Source: Cyclostephanos tholiformis (lineage: Eukaryota; Bacillariophyta; Thalassiosirophyceae; Thalassiosirales; Thalassiosiraceae). From it: a stretch of DNA of 15,156 nucleotides. Position 1 is the first letter of the stretch. Each line of letters begins with the position of its first letter. The notes beneath the pieces are model-generated. The model saw nothing but the letters and a program-made list of their open reading frames with translations, had not been told where the DNA came from and did not search any database. A program made the position numbers and the translations under genes. Of this stretch, positions 1-7,913 are shown piece after piece. The stretch spans positions 1 through 15,156 of the forward strand of contig JALLPB010000503.1 of assembly GCA_036939975.1 (NCBI GenBank), given 5' to 3'.

Positions 1-34
1 TACCACCTGTATTTACTCTACGCCAAAAAGAAAC

Positions 35-35
35 T

Positions 36-83
<48 letters not shown>

Positions 84-89
84 GCTCTC
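35..89. repeat. (CT)n microsatellite
   Basis: A nearly pure CT dinucleotide run, with single T or G interruptions near its middle and end. It is a simple-sequence repeat with no coding content. Confidence 0.95.
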
Positions 90-1160
90 ATTCCCTCAAC
101 TCCAATTGTAAATTGCGTACTAGAATCGTACCAGTCCAGAAAATGTGGCCCACGACCTTCAACCTTATTATTGTTTTTTTTTGTCAAAACCATAGCATCA
201 AGCGGCTTTGGCCCATATTGCACATCGTCATCGCCCCCACATTAGGGATGATAATATCTGTGCACTTGGTTTTTGTCTCAATCCTCCCTAAACCCACCAT
301 ACTACGATACTCTATAATGCTGTTTTTTGTGACTTTTTTATTCTATCATAATATTCATGATTGATGCCATAATAATGAACAATAATATGATATAGGCATA
401 TTAAATATCATTTAATATTCATTTAGAAATCTTAGAGCAATTGGCATTGTCAAGTGTCCTTCCCCCCATCCTCCTGCCATGATGCCTGCCCCCGGATTGC
501 CTTGTGCATTGCCCTGCCTTCAGATGCCTCACATTGTCAATCATCCCCTCATTGCATCATCAGCCAGTCACCCTCCCCTCTCATCATGTTGTCTAGTATT
601 GCCTGCTTCTGCTTGCCTCACTCTGTCCAGTATCCCCCTCCTCCTGTCATTCAATAACTGCTTGCCCCCCAAGGAAAAAGCATCCACAAGGTTATTTTTA
701 TACCTAGTCTCACATACGATGAGCTTGTGACATCACAAGAATGGCCACAACAAACAAAAATCTGCCACAAACTACAAACACTGCAACCATGGTGGCAGAG
801 CCAGCCAATGGCCCCTCCAGATGCAAGGATTCAATGAAAACAAGCAATCTAATACCCGGTCAACCCAATGGAGGGGTTGGCCAATGCAACTGGTCCAAGA
901 AATAGCATAGCAACTAGTAAAATATAGTAGATATTAATATATTTCTACTGACCTCAGTATTTTTTTCAAAATTGATCACCCGCCGAGGACAATGGTCACT
1001 GAAACAGCATCCATTGTCATCAGCAGGCGCCCATATCATACAAATAGACTAAAAATTTAATGAAGATTATTATCATTGCTTTTCATTAGTCTGAATTATG
1101 TATTACTATGTTATTATCTATGTTTAGATCGATGGCAAAATCGTCCATGATAATGACATG
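90..1160. other. No gene seen; AT-rich, then C-rich, non-coding stretch
   Basis: The frames here are short, mutually overlapping and without domain-like composition. Positions 360-430 are AT-rich. Positions 455-680 are strongly C/T-rich on the plus strand (many CCTCC, TGCC and CATTG words), and this skew alone produces the open frames there. I see no promoter, RNA gene or terminal repeat. Confidence 0.6.
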
Positions 1161-1168
1161 TACCTCCA

Positions 1169-1452
1169 TTGCTGGCCGCTTTGATGGCATTTTAGATGCG
1201 CCAGTGTGATGCCAGGCATATCACTCATTAGAGGAGGTTCAGGGCTTCACTAGAAGCCACTGGACGCCATTATTGGGCAAGAATTCGCTCCAGTATTGCA
1301 CCGGCGGCCACCAGGGTTGGCTGCAAAAAAATCGATGAATAATGCACCATACTTGCTGGTCATTTTGCTGGCCGTGGTGATGCGCCGGTACAATACCAAG
1401 CGCATTGCCCTATGGAGGGGGTCCAGGGCTATGCAGGAAGCCACTGGTCAAT
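1169..1452. repeat. Diverged tandem duplication (units 1169-1268 and 1365-1452)
   Basis: Both units begin with TTGCTGGCCG (1169 and 1365). Both carry ATGCGCC (1196 and 1380), then GGAGG/GGGGG-TCCAGGGCT-type sequence, and finish in GAAGCCACTGG. The second unit lies in an 84-residue plus-strand frame (1296-1550) that reads MRRYNTKRIALW...RAMQEATGQ. The first unit read in register gives a similar peptide ending EATGR but with two stops. So an old coding segment may have been duplicated and lost. The protein is not recognised. Confidence 0.5.
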
Positions 1453-1818
1453 ACCTCCAAGCGGCAGCCAATAATTGTGCTTGGATATGCATACCCCAGT
1501 TTTTTCTGAGTTTTTTCATTGTCAACCAGCTAAATAGGGGGCTGGGGTGACAATAAGGCCCATAAAACAATTGGGGTATGACATATCAATCAAATGAGAA
1601 GGAGCTAAGGAAAACAATCTGATACTTGGTTGGGATGACTAACATAGTAGTACATAACATTATAACGATTGATTTCTAAATTGCATCATATTGACTAAAA
1701 TTAGCATAAGGGTCTCAGTTTTCGGACAAGGCAAAACCCGTAAAATGTAATCTCTTACAAGTTTTTGCCCCACATTGGCTTGCACCATGCCATGTCCAAC
1801 AACTCCAGATGGTCATAC
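1453..1818. other. No gene seen
   Basis: AT-rich sequence with no supported reading frame, RNA gene or repeat structure apart from the end of the 1296-1550 frame. Confidence 0.55.
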
Positions 1819-2285
1819 TGGGTGCCTGCCATAATTAGTTTTTTCGTGTTTTTGTTCTCCTTTTAGCGAAATTATTCTTTTTTTAGCGAGTCCAGATCAT
1901 TTACAAGGCCTCTTTTTTGTTTTTTTGTTCCAAATCTGGATCGGTTGGCCGGCAAACCGATCCAGATTTTTTTTGTGATCCAGATTTGGATCCAGATTTT
2001 TTTCAGATTTACTATGTATTCCTATGTTAATTTAATTGACCATCCAGAATCCCCCTTCTCTCTCGACCGCCAATAATCTTTTCGTTGTGTGGGCGGGGCG
2101 AATCTTTCTTGTTGCACTCGTGCACGTGTGGAGGAATCAGTTCATTTGAAAGAAAAGGCAGAAAAAGTCTATTTTTATTTACGGCACAAGAATTCGAACG
2201 AAGCGAATCTGGACCAGGTTTTCAGCGAGTCCAGATCTGGAACTATCGCTGACAAAAACCAAAAAAGAATTACGGCAGGCACCCA
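1819..2285. mobile_element. MITE-like element, about 467 bp, with terminal inverted repeats
   Basis: The left end reads TGGGTGCCTGCC (1819-1830), and its exact reverse complement GGCAGGCACCCA lies at 2274-2285. Inward, the arms stay similar for about 40 bp: AATTAGTTTTTTCGTGTTTTTGT on the left matches ACAAAAACCAAAAAAGAATT on the right with small differences. GCGAGTCCAGATC occurs near both ends (about 1887 and 2225). There is no transposase inside, so it is a non-autonomous candidate. Target duplication was not established. A 109-residue frame (2089-2418) runs across the right end and is probably spurious. Confidence 0.6.
1932..1969. repeat. Perfect hairpin: 15-bp arms, 8-nt loop
   Basis: AAATCTGGATCGGTT (1932-1946) and AACCGATCCAGATTT (1955-1969) are exact reverse complements around the loop GGCCGGCA. 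T-rich runs lie on both sides, and more TCCAGAT words follow at 1978-2000. It sits inside the MITE-like element and may be a nested foldback or a structural part of it. Confidence 0.85.
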
Positions 2286-2326
2286 TTGTCAGTGCCCAAA
2301 ATGGGGCAAATGTTGCCAAATGTCAG

Positions 2327-2396
2327 GCCGACATTTAAGACGTGTTGCCGACATGTCATACCGACACAACATTGTTGGCCCAAAATTGGCCGACAT
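2327..2396 (+). repeat. Short direct repeats of GCCGACAT
   Basis: GCCGACAT occurs at 2327-2334, 2347-2354 and 2389-2396, with a partial copy near 2360, in a 70-bp stretch just outside the right end of the MITE-like element. The later copies are followed by GTCA or GACA. The role is unknown. Confidence 0.5.
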
Positions 2397-2436
2397 GACA
2401 TCCAACAAACCCAACTAAGCTCACAAGATCACTTAA

Positions 2437-2815
2437 AGCTCATGTGGATACAAGGCCCCTACCCTGCTGGCGCCCTTCGACATGAAGATTTTTAAGAAGG
2501 TGCTCTGGCACTTCCTCAAGAAGGCAAACAAACACGTGGATGCTGACAACGGTTACATCAGTGGGATCAAGAAGATCAAGTGCCCCAACAACACCTGCAA
2601 CCCCGTTGGCAACAAAGGTATGCAGCCCCACATCCATTCTTGTCATGAGACATAATCGGACACTTCAAGACATGGTGGATTCTTTTGCAGGTGTACAGCC
2701 ATGACATCACCCATCACGGCAAGGTTTCAGGGTGGTTGCAATCATCACACAACTTGCCATCAACAATGGCAGCCCAATATTCCAAGTCGAGTACAAGGAC
2801 TAGTGGGACAGGTTG
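2437..2815 (+). pseudogene. Two-exon coding relic, unrecognised protein
   Basis: After a TAA at 2434, a frame with strongly C/G-ending codons runs to 2617 and encodes a Lys-rich segment (MKIFKKVLWHFLKKANKHVD, then a KCPNNTCN pair of cysteines). A GT-AG intron of 73 bp fits at 2618-2690 (GTATGC...TTTTGCAG). Downstream coding resumes as VYSHDITHHGK and then, one base out of frame at about 2725, as FRVVAIITQLAINNG, ending at TAG 2801. The exon junction is also off by one base. So at least two frame lesions and no clear start: a decayed gene fragment. I do not recognise the family. An unusual host exon is the alternative, but the lesions argue for decay. Confidence 0.45.
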
Positions 2816-3210
2816 TAGCTTAGTTCATAATAATATCTCATTTATTTTGTAATTAGTTATTTTATAAATGAGCCATTATCATTATAATCATTAGATTAGG
2901 AAGGAGAAGGGAGGTAAAATCAAATCAAAGGATTCAGGATTTATGGATGGCATGAGGAGGGCATATCATCTCCATTCATCTTTTTTCTATTTTCCTTCTA
3001 ATTTAAAAAGGTTCAGTGTCTGGTGCTCATCCCCCACCAGTGGTGTCCCTATTTTTTATGGTCTTCAAGAAACCCATAGCATTAAGCCCTATTGCCCGCA
3101 GCCACAGCCCAAATCTCAGCCCCCCAGCATGAAGTATGATTTGACCTCTCTTTGTTGCCATGGCTGTGTTGCAAGTGGTGGCCAAACACAAGCTCCTTGG
3201 TAGCCCCAAA
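2816..3210. other. No gene seen
   Basis: AT-rich at 2820-2900, then mixed sequence. Small overlapping frames on both strands (2943-3331) lack domain-like composition, and their codon choice looks random. Confidence 0.55.
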
Positions 3211-3429
3211 TGTATTCTGCAGATTGGCACCAGTTACTAAACATATTCACCAAACATGACTTGTTACCTCTCTGGCCAGCCTTCTTGCTGCGGCTCTGAC
3301 TCCGGCACATCCTGCCCAGATGAGCAGCCACCTTGCAACTATTGCAAGGTTGGCCTCACAGCCGATTGCTCACTGGATTACTTTCCAAGCTTTGGCCACA
3401 CAAAACATGAAATTCTTACAATAACATAA
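3211..3429 (+). pseudogene. Relic of a GWPxCC-type cysteine-rich module
   Basis: From ATG 3256 a 57-residue frame reads MTCYLSGQPSCCGSDSGTSC followed by PDEQPPC. It matches, almost residue for residue, the second module of the gene at 5522-5918 (TTCHLSGWPSCCGVDSGTSS, then PDKQPLC). Nucleotide similarity continues upstream, where TTACTAAACATATTCACC aligns with the codons for YCTYLRN, but the aligned Cys codon is a stop. After PPC the match ends, and the frame runs on as unrelated sequence to TAA at 3427. So it is a single, 5'-broken module, duplicated or left from an older gene copy. Confidence 0.6.
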
Positions 3430-3945
3430 TTTTTCATACTATGCCTAAGTTGGAACTCATAGCCCTCACCCCCATATTGCATTTAACAAGGCAAATGGAT
3501 TGGTTGCTGCAACTCCATTATTCTCCATTTGGCTGGATCCATCTCCTTCCAAATTGAGACAATGACATTTATCTGAAGGGATGTGGTGCTGATGCTTCTA
3601 TTGGTTCCAGGTTTGCCGAATCAGAGTCATATACTCAGTGCATCATCTTCCTTCTGATGCCATGGCCTAACAATACTTTGTCACATCATAATGCCCCCTC
3701 CTGTGCGCACACATCCCAGTTGCATTGAGAACATCCATTTCCCCATTGCCTCCACATCCTCCATCCATCAGACCACCCCCAATTTGCCAAACCAGGGTTG
3801 TCATGGATTCCCATGGTACAAGGCCATCCTGTCACACCACCTCCATCCACCCTACATGGCTCAGCTTGTACTATTACTATTCCTACCTTGGATTTGACTT
3901 ACCTGCTGTACTATCTTTCTTCCGCCGCTCCTATCACTGTCCAAC
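3430..3945. other. No gene seen; C-rich non-coding stretch
   Basis: Positions 3680-3860 are C-rich on the plus strand (many CCATCC and CCTCC words), resembling 455-680. The overlapping frames of 68-86 residues here follow from that skew and show no domain features. Confidence 0.55.
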
Positions 3946-4475
3946 TAAGACTGGTAAATCTAAAAGGTGACATTTTACATTTGGCAGGAAGGCCTTGGTG
4001 GACGAAATTTTGCTTTAAAAATGTTTTGGGCCTATTTTCAATCCAACCCATCATTTGATTCGTCTTTGTGTTCTTTTTCTTGCGGTTAGAGTTGATTTGG
4101 TAAAAAAACGCTGGGGCAGAAATTCGTGCTTGTCAGTTCTTGCCAAAAACTCCAATGTAGGGTACTTTTACGTGTCACAACTAAACGGTTGTGCACGTGA
4201 AGATGAGAAAAGATCACTAAAAAATCATCCGACATGACTATCCATTAACCCTCAACCTAACCCTAAACCGATGTAATACCAGCCTTAGCAATGTTGCGAT
4301 TTATGCTTACCAGCACATGTGATGTTGTATTTTATGCTTACCATAGCTTACCATGGTGGAAAAAACTCTAAATCAAGTTTACGCAAAATGAGACTTTTTT
4401 TGACATGGTCTGTCCAGTTGGAGTTTTTGCTCCCACCAAAAAGTAAAATGTCACCTTTTAGATTTACCAGTCTTA
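3946..4475. mobile_element. Non-autonomous element candidate bounded by a perfect 33-bp inverted repeat
   Basis: Positions 3946-3978 (TAAGACTGGTAAATCTAAAA..., ending CATTTTAC) and 4443-4475 (GTAAAATG..., ending CCAGTCTTA) are exact reverse complements over 33 bp. Outside both arms CTGTCCAAC recurs in inverted orientation (3937-3945 and about 4489-4497), with 13 extra bases on the right side. The 464 bp between the arms hold no convincing gene. They contain a second small inverted pair (AAAAACTCCAA about 4144, TTGGAGTTTTT about 4419) and the direct repeat TTTATGCTTACCA. A MITE or foldback element is the best reading; family unknown. Confidence 0.6.
4246..4269 (+). repeat. Short telomere-like CCCTAA patch
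   Basis: TAACCCTCAACCTAACCCTAAACC resembles a few degenerate units of the CCCTAA/TTAGGG telomere repeat. It is too short to separate from chance or from the CTAACCCTTAG words of the element ends near 12200 and 14300. Confidence 0.3.
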
Positions 4476-5262
4476 ACTATCACCAGAGGTTGGACAGGGG
4501 ATGGCACAGACAACTAGCTCTTCCTGATGGCCCATGGAGTTGTACTACTACACAATTATCCCAACACTTGTGCCACCATTTGGGCTAACCTTCCTCCATG
4601 GCAGCACTGCACCCATTAGGGAAATTTATGAAGATGACATTGATTTCATACTCATATGTTGTGCATTGCTTTATTATATCCATCCCTGGACATTGATGTC
4701 AGAAGCCCCTGACAATGTGTGCTTTAAGAAGAATCTAGTAATAGTTGATGACGATGACAATATTGGATAGAAGCCAGCATTGGAATCCATTGCAAAAGCC
4801 TCAATCATCATACTTAGCAACAGCAACAAAATATGGGAAATACTGCACAAGGTCGGTGACAATTGGACATTTGGCAGTGATGTTCTTTTGCAGCCCATAG
4901 AGTGCAATCACCACCACTTTTGGTTATTATGGAGTGAGCTTTTATATTGAGGAGGTCAATTTGACCAAGGTTGATATGGGAATGTCTGGCACCATCATTT
5001 CCATGTCCAGATCCTTCATCAATCACATTTTTGATAACACTGATTGCATGGGCTTTGGCTGTTGCCTTTATTGGAAAAGAAAATAACTTTTTTGTTTTGT
5101 TTTGATTTATTATATTATACTGGGACTGGTCAGTCCTGTTTGCATCGCATATGGATAAAAATGCCCAATTCGGACTTTGTATCACCCTGGTGCAGTTGCT
5201 ACCTCCCTCTTGCATTGTATTAGCAGTGTTATAATATACCTAATACCTGGTTATTTTTATAA
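4476..5262. other. No supported gene; weak plus-strand frames
   Basis: A plus-strand frame (4534-4770) reads through one TAG into about 58 further codons (to about 4948). It contains segments such as REIYEDDIDFILICCALLYY and KIWEILHKVGDNW that look protein-like but match nothing I know. A 133-residue frame on the minus strand (4814-5215) overlaps it. At most one is real and neither is supported. The first exon of the gene at 5263-6231 may also lie here but was not found. Confidence 0.35.
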
Positions 5263-5405
5263 GGAAACCATCTCTTGCTGAATTGCAGAAATACGGGGCA
5301 ATTCTGTCAGTTGGACATGGGGTTTAGCAACAGCAAAGCTAGCATTCATCCTGGTGTCTGCATCAAAATGCCCGACATCTGCACCATGAACACAAATCTC
5401 ACCTT

Positions 5406-5521
5406 GTAAGAAGAGATTTCAGTTCTTCTTTTTGTGTCAATGCCGTGTCAATTCTCACACGTTCAAAAATATCATCTAGCTAAAAAATGACACTCATGTC
5501 ATTGTTTTCCTTGTCCCACAG
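5406..5521 (+). other. Spliceosomal intron, 116 bp
   Basis: The donor is CACCTT|GTAAGAAG and the acceptor is CCTTGTCCCACAG|TGG, with a pyrimidine-rich run before the acceptor. Removing it makes codon TT|T and joins two halves of a Kazal-like motif in frame. That is better support than the splice signals alone. Confidence 0.65.
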
Positions 5522-5918
5522 TGGATGCAATGGAATGATCTATTCCAATCCTTGTGAGGCTTGTGACACAACCTGCTGCAAATTGGGTTGGCCGTATTGC
5601 TGTGATAATGAAACCACTTTTCCTGAGGAAAGACCTTCATGCAAGATTGAAACCGTCTCCACCACGACTTCCTTGATGCCAATACTCACTGGCAGTAGTT
5701 ACTGCACCTATTTACGAAACACAACTTGTCACCTTTCTGGCTGGCCCTCCTGCTGCGGTGTTGACTCTGGCACGTCCAGCCCAGACAAACAGCCATTATG
5801 TGAGAGTGAAGATACCGCCCCTTCAAGTAGCCCAGTTATTTATGTTAACAACACTCCTGACTCCATGGAGGGGACAATTGCATCGGCTGCTTCAGTTTTG
5901 CCAAGCATTATCGTTCAG

Positions 5919-6006
5919 GTGTGGCACCAAGTCCAATTCTTAAAGCATTAAAAATCTGATTTTCTCATTTTAGCTTTTTTATATTTTGATACTAATTTCA
6001 CCATAG
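5919..6006 (+). other. Probable spliceosomal intron, 88 bp
   Basis: The donor is GTTCAG|GTGTGG and the acceptor is TTTCACCATAG|GAT, with a T-rich interior and the phase kept at 0. Removing it puts a downstream membrane-anchor-like segment in frame, though a TGA follows four codons later. It is less certain than the upstream intron. Confidence 0.45.
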
Positions 6007-6231
6007 GATTCATTGTCCTGAGATCCACCTCAGCGTGGTCCTAGTAAATATCATGCATTAAGTGGTGGTTGTGGTGCTTCAGATGTTTTGCCTTCCCAGC
6101 GGAATCGGGCCACGTCAATGGGGGGGACTGTTTGTTGTCCACTTTTTGTTGTTGTGGTGTGGTCGGGAGCTCCATGGTTTTATCTGCTGATGAGTATTAT
6201 TGAGCAGAACAAGGACCATATCGTGATGTGA

Positions 6232-6385
6232 TTTTAATGAAAATAGTTTTTTGTGACCATTTCGTGAGTTTTTGTATGTAGCGCCTACATAGGATACCGT
6301 AGAAGAATATTTTTAAAGCATTACAAAGGGACCTGGTGGTGTAATGCATTTAAAGGAATATAATGCCAAGTATCATTCTAATGTA
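6232..6385. other. Spacer with a small palindrome at 6276-6292
   Basis: AT-rich spacer between the cysteine-rich gene and the pogo-like transposon. TATGTAG (6276-6282) and CTACATA (6286-6292) form a perfect 7-bp inverted pair around CGC. No gene was seen. Confidence 0.5.
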
Positions 6386-6447
6386 CCGTATAGGCTGGGG
6401 TTTAAGCACCAACTAATGTTCTAGGATGTGACAGCTAAATCCATCGG
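6386..6447 (+). repeat. Left terminal inverted repeat of the pogo-like element
   Basis: The first 28 bp match the right end at 24 positions. A second similar block follows at 6430-6447. It is preceded by TA. Confidence 0.75.
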
Positions 6448-6588
6448 AAGCTGTTTTCCCTGTATTGTACTTTTTTTTTAAGGTGTGCCGAGACAACGTA
6501 GGAATAAAAATTCTAAAATAGATAAATCGGCTTAGATGTGACACACAACTTTTGTATGTATTCCTATGCATAATTTTAAACCATTTTA

Positions 6589-7022
6589 ATGGCGCGGCTG
6601 AAAATGGCGCACATCGAACCTTCTTACAAGTACTCTTACCTCCAAGCCAACATCATGCCCCTTACGTTGTCCAGCCTGGCGGATTGTCACAAAAGATGCA
6701 CGTATGCTACACTGCACACCGTAAGCTCTCCCTCTTTGCATCGGCGAAGCGTATTATGGTGGAGGAGGGGGTGACTTTGCGCAGGGCAGCCGAACAACTT
6801 ATGGTATGCCATTCCCTAATTGCGAGGTGGCAGCAGCAGGAAGACACCATTGGCGACCCCATCCTAGCAATTCTGAAGAGCAAGAAGGCAGATCACCCCG
6901 GACCAATCGGGCAGCTGAAGCATCTTGAACATGCCCTGCTCAGGCATGTCTTTGAGCAGCGCGAGCAGGGCATCAACGTGCACATGCTTGATCTGGTCAT
7001 TAAGGCGTCATCTTCAACATGA
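6589..7022 (+). pseudogene. Pogo-like transposase, N-terminal DNA-binding part (frameshifted)
   Basis: The likely start is ATG 6589 (MARLKMAHIEPSYKYSYLQ). That frame is lost between about 6630 and 6690 and coding continues in another frame as VCYTAHRKLSLFASAKRIM, EEGVTLRRAAEQLMVCHSLI and onward to EQREQGINVHMLDLVIKASS, ending at TGA 7020. The segment near 6735-6830 has the spacing of a helix-turn-helix (TLRRAAEQLMVCHSLIARW), as in the paired DNA-binding halves of pogo and CENP-B-like transposases. The LLRHVFEQREQG...VHMLDL part resembles the second, Tc5/CENP-B-type half. The catalytic domain follows one frameshift later (7019). This piece is broken twice, so a full-length transposase cannot be made from this copy without correction. 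Confidence 0.65.
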
Positions 7023-7909
7023 AGCACTTCATTGCAAGGTGCAGTGCTGTGAAGCAATTCCTGTGTGCCAATTCGCTCGTCTATTGCATGGGCATGCACA
7101 AAACACAGTGCAAGCCCAGAGATGTCATGCTGGAGGCATCGGAATACATCAATCTAATGCACCCATTCCTTGAGGGCCCACATCACAACCAACGGTTCAT
7201 CCTGAACATGGATCAAACGCCGGTCTTCTTCAGCATGATGGCAAAGAGGACACTTGAGGTGATTGGTGTGAAAATCGTCCACATTCATACGTCAACAAAT
7301 GACACGAAGCGTGCAACCATGGCCATGACGATTGCCACCGATGGTATGGTATTCCCATCAACGATTGTATTTAAGGGAAAACCAGATGGTCAGATTGCGC
7401 AAAATGAGTTCGCAACTTACCCGACAACCCACCATTACCAATGCCAGGACAATGCCTGGATGGACAAGAGGGTAATGATCGCGTGGGTTGGCAACGTACT
7501 AAAACCGTTTGTCGCCAATGCACCGGATCATGTCATTCCCCTCCTCATCCTTGACAGTTACCATTGCCACATGATGGCTTCAGTAGTCACCAGAATTCAG
7601 GAGCTGGAGATAGAGGTGAAGCACATCCCAGGCGGATGCACTTCTCTTTGCCAGCCAGTTGATATAGGCTTCAACAAGCCTTTAAAGGATTGCCTCAGGC
7701 GGCAGTGGATGTCATGGATGATTTCTGAAGGAGTCATCCATGGCACAACGAGCTTGCCAATGAGGCGTGACGTTGCTGGGTGGGTGGATCAGGCAATGGC
7801 GGAGATGAAGAACGAGGTGGGGATCTGCCGCAATGCGTGGTCAAAGACAGGCTACGAATGGTTCCCAAAGGAGGGGGGACAAGAGACGAATAATGGGGGA
7901 AATAATTAA
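7019..7909 (+). CDS. Pogo/Tigger-like transposase, catalytic DDE_1-type domain (open, 296 aa)
   Basis: This open frame holds the whole catalytic core. The first Asp is in ILNMDQTPVFFS (residue 65), the second in PLLILDSYHCHMM (179) and the third in SLCQPVDIGFNKPLK (215), which gives DD35D between the last two. The MDQTP, LLILDSY and CTSLCQPVD words are typical of the pogo/Fot1/Tigger group, which cuts and pastes DNA at TA sites. The true protein starts upstream at 6589. The ATG at 7019 overlaps the stop of the upstream frame and is not a natural start; a small indel at about 7005-7019 split the gene. The C-terminus (NAWSKTGYEWFP) looks complete. The stop lies 4 bp from the stop of the convergent second gene. 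Confidence 0.8.
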   Translation: MKHFIARCSAVKQFLCANSLVYCMGMHKTQCKPRDVMLEASEYINLMHPFLEGPHHNQRFILNMDQTPVFFSMMAKRTLEVIGVKIVHIHTSTNDTKRATMAMTIATDGMVFPSTIVFKGKPDGQIAQNEFATYPTTHHYQCQDNAWMDKRVMIAWVGNVLKPFVANAPDHVIPLLILDSYHCHMMASVVTRIQELEIEVKHIPGGCTSLCQPVDIGFNKPLKDCLRRQWMSWMISEGVIHGTTSLPMRRDVAGWVDQAMAEMKNEVGICRNAWSKTGYEWFPKEGGQETNNGGNN

Positions 7910-7913
7910 CTCA

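Larger units (their letters stand above)
5263..6231 (+). pseudogene. Kazal-like plus GWPxCC cysteine-rich surface protein, damaged, three visible exons
   Basis: Exon A (5263-5405) encodes CRNTGQFCQLDMG, PGVC and DICTMNTNLT. A 116-bp intron (5406-5521, GTAAGA...CCCACAG) joins it in frame to GCNGMIYSNPCEA, which together resemble the core of a Kazal protease-inhibitor domain (C-G-C-[DN]-G-x-[TI]-Y-x-N-x-C). Exon B (5522-5918) then carries two cysteine modules (TTCCKLGWPYCC and TTCHLSGWPSCC, each followed by a Pro/Cys tail) and a Ser/Thr-rich linker with NTT and NNT glycosylation sites. A second intron fits at 5919-6006 (GTGTGG...CCATAG). Exon C (6007-6231) has an in-frame TGA at 6019, then 70 codons with a hydrophobic stretch (FVVVVWSGAPWFYLLMSII) suited to a membrane anchor. 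Without that splice, exon B runs on to a stop at 5949-5951. No signal peptide exon was found. Some Kazal cysteines are missing (the VC before GC is F; the last is replaced). A secreted or type I surface protein, now probably decayed. Confidence 0.55.

Noticed and set aside
454..730. Two overlapping C-rich frames (67 and 83 residues)
   Set aside because: They are open because of C/T-rich composition and overlap in different frames without any domain.
2089..2418. 109-residue plus-strand frame
   Set aside because: It runs across the right end of the MITE-like element into unrelated sequence, so it is unlikely to be a gene.
4246..4269. Interstitial telomere as evidence of a chromosome fusion
   Set aside because: Only a few degenerate units are present, which is too little for such a claim.
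4814..5215. 133-residue minus-strand frame
   Set aside because: It has random-looking composition, no domain, and overlaps equally weak plus-strand frames.
7005..7025. Programmed -1 frameshift joining the two transposase frames, or a real start at ATG 7019
   Set aside because: No slippery heptamer is visible, and the domain order requires one continuous protein. A small indel is the simpler cause.
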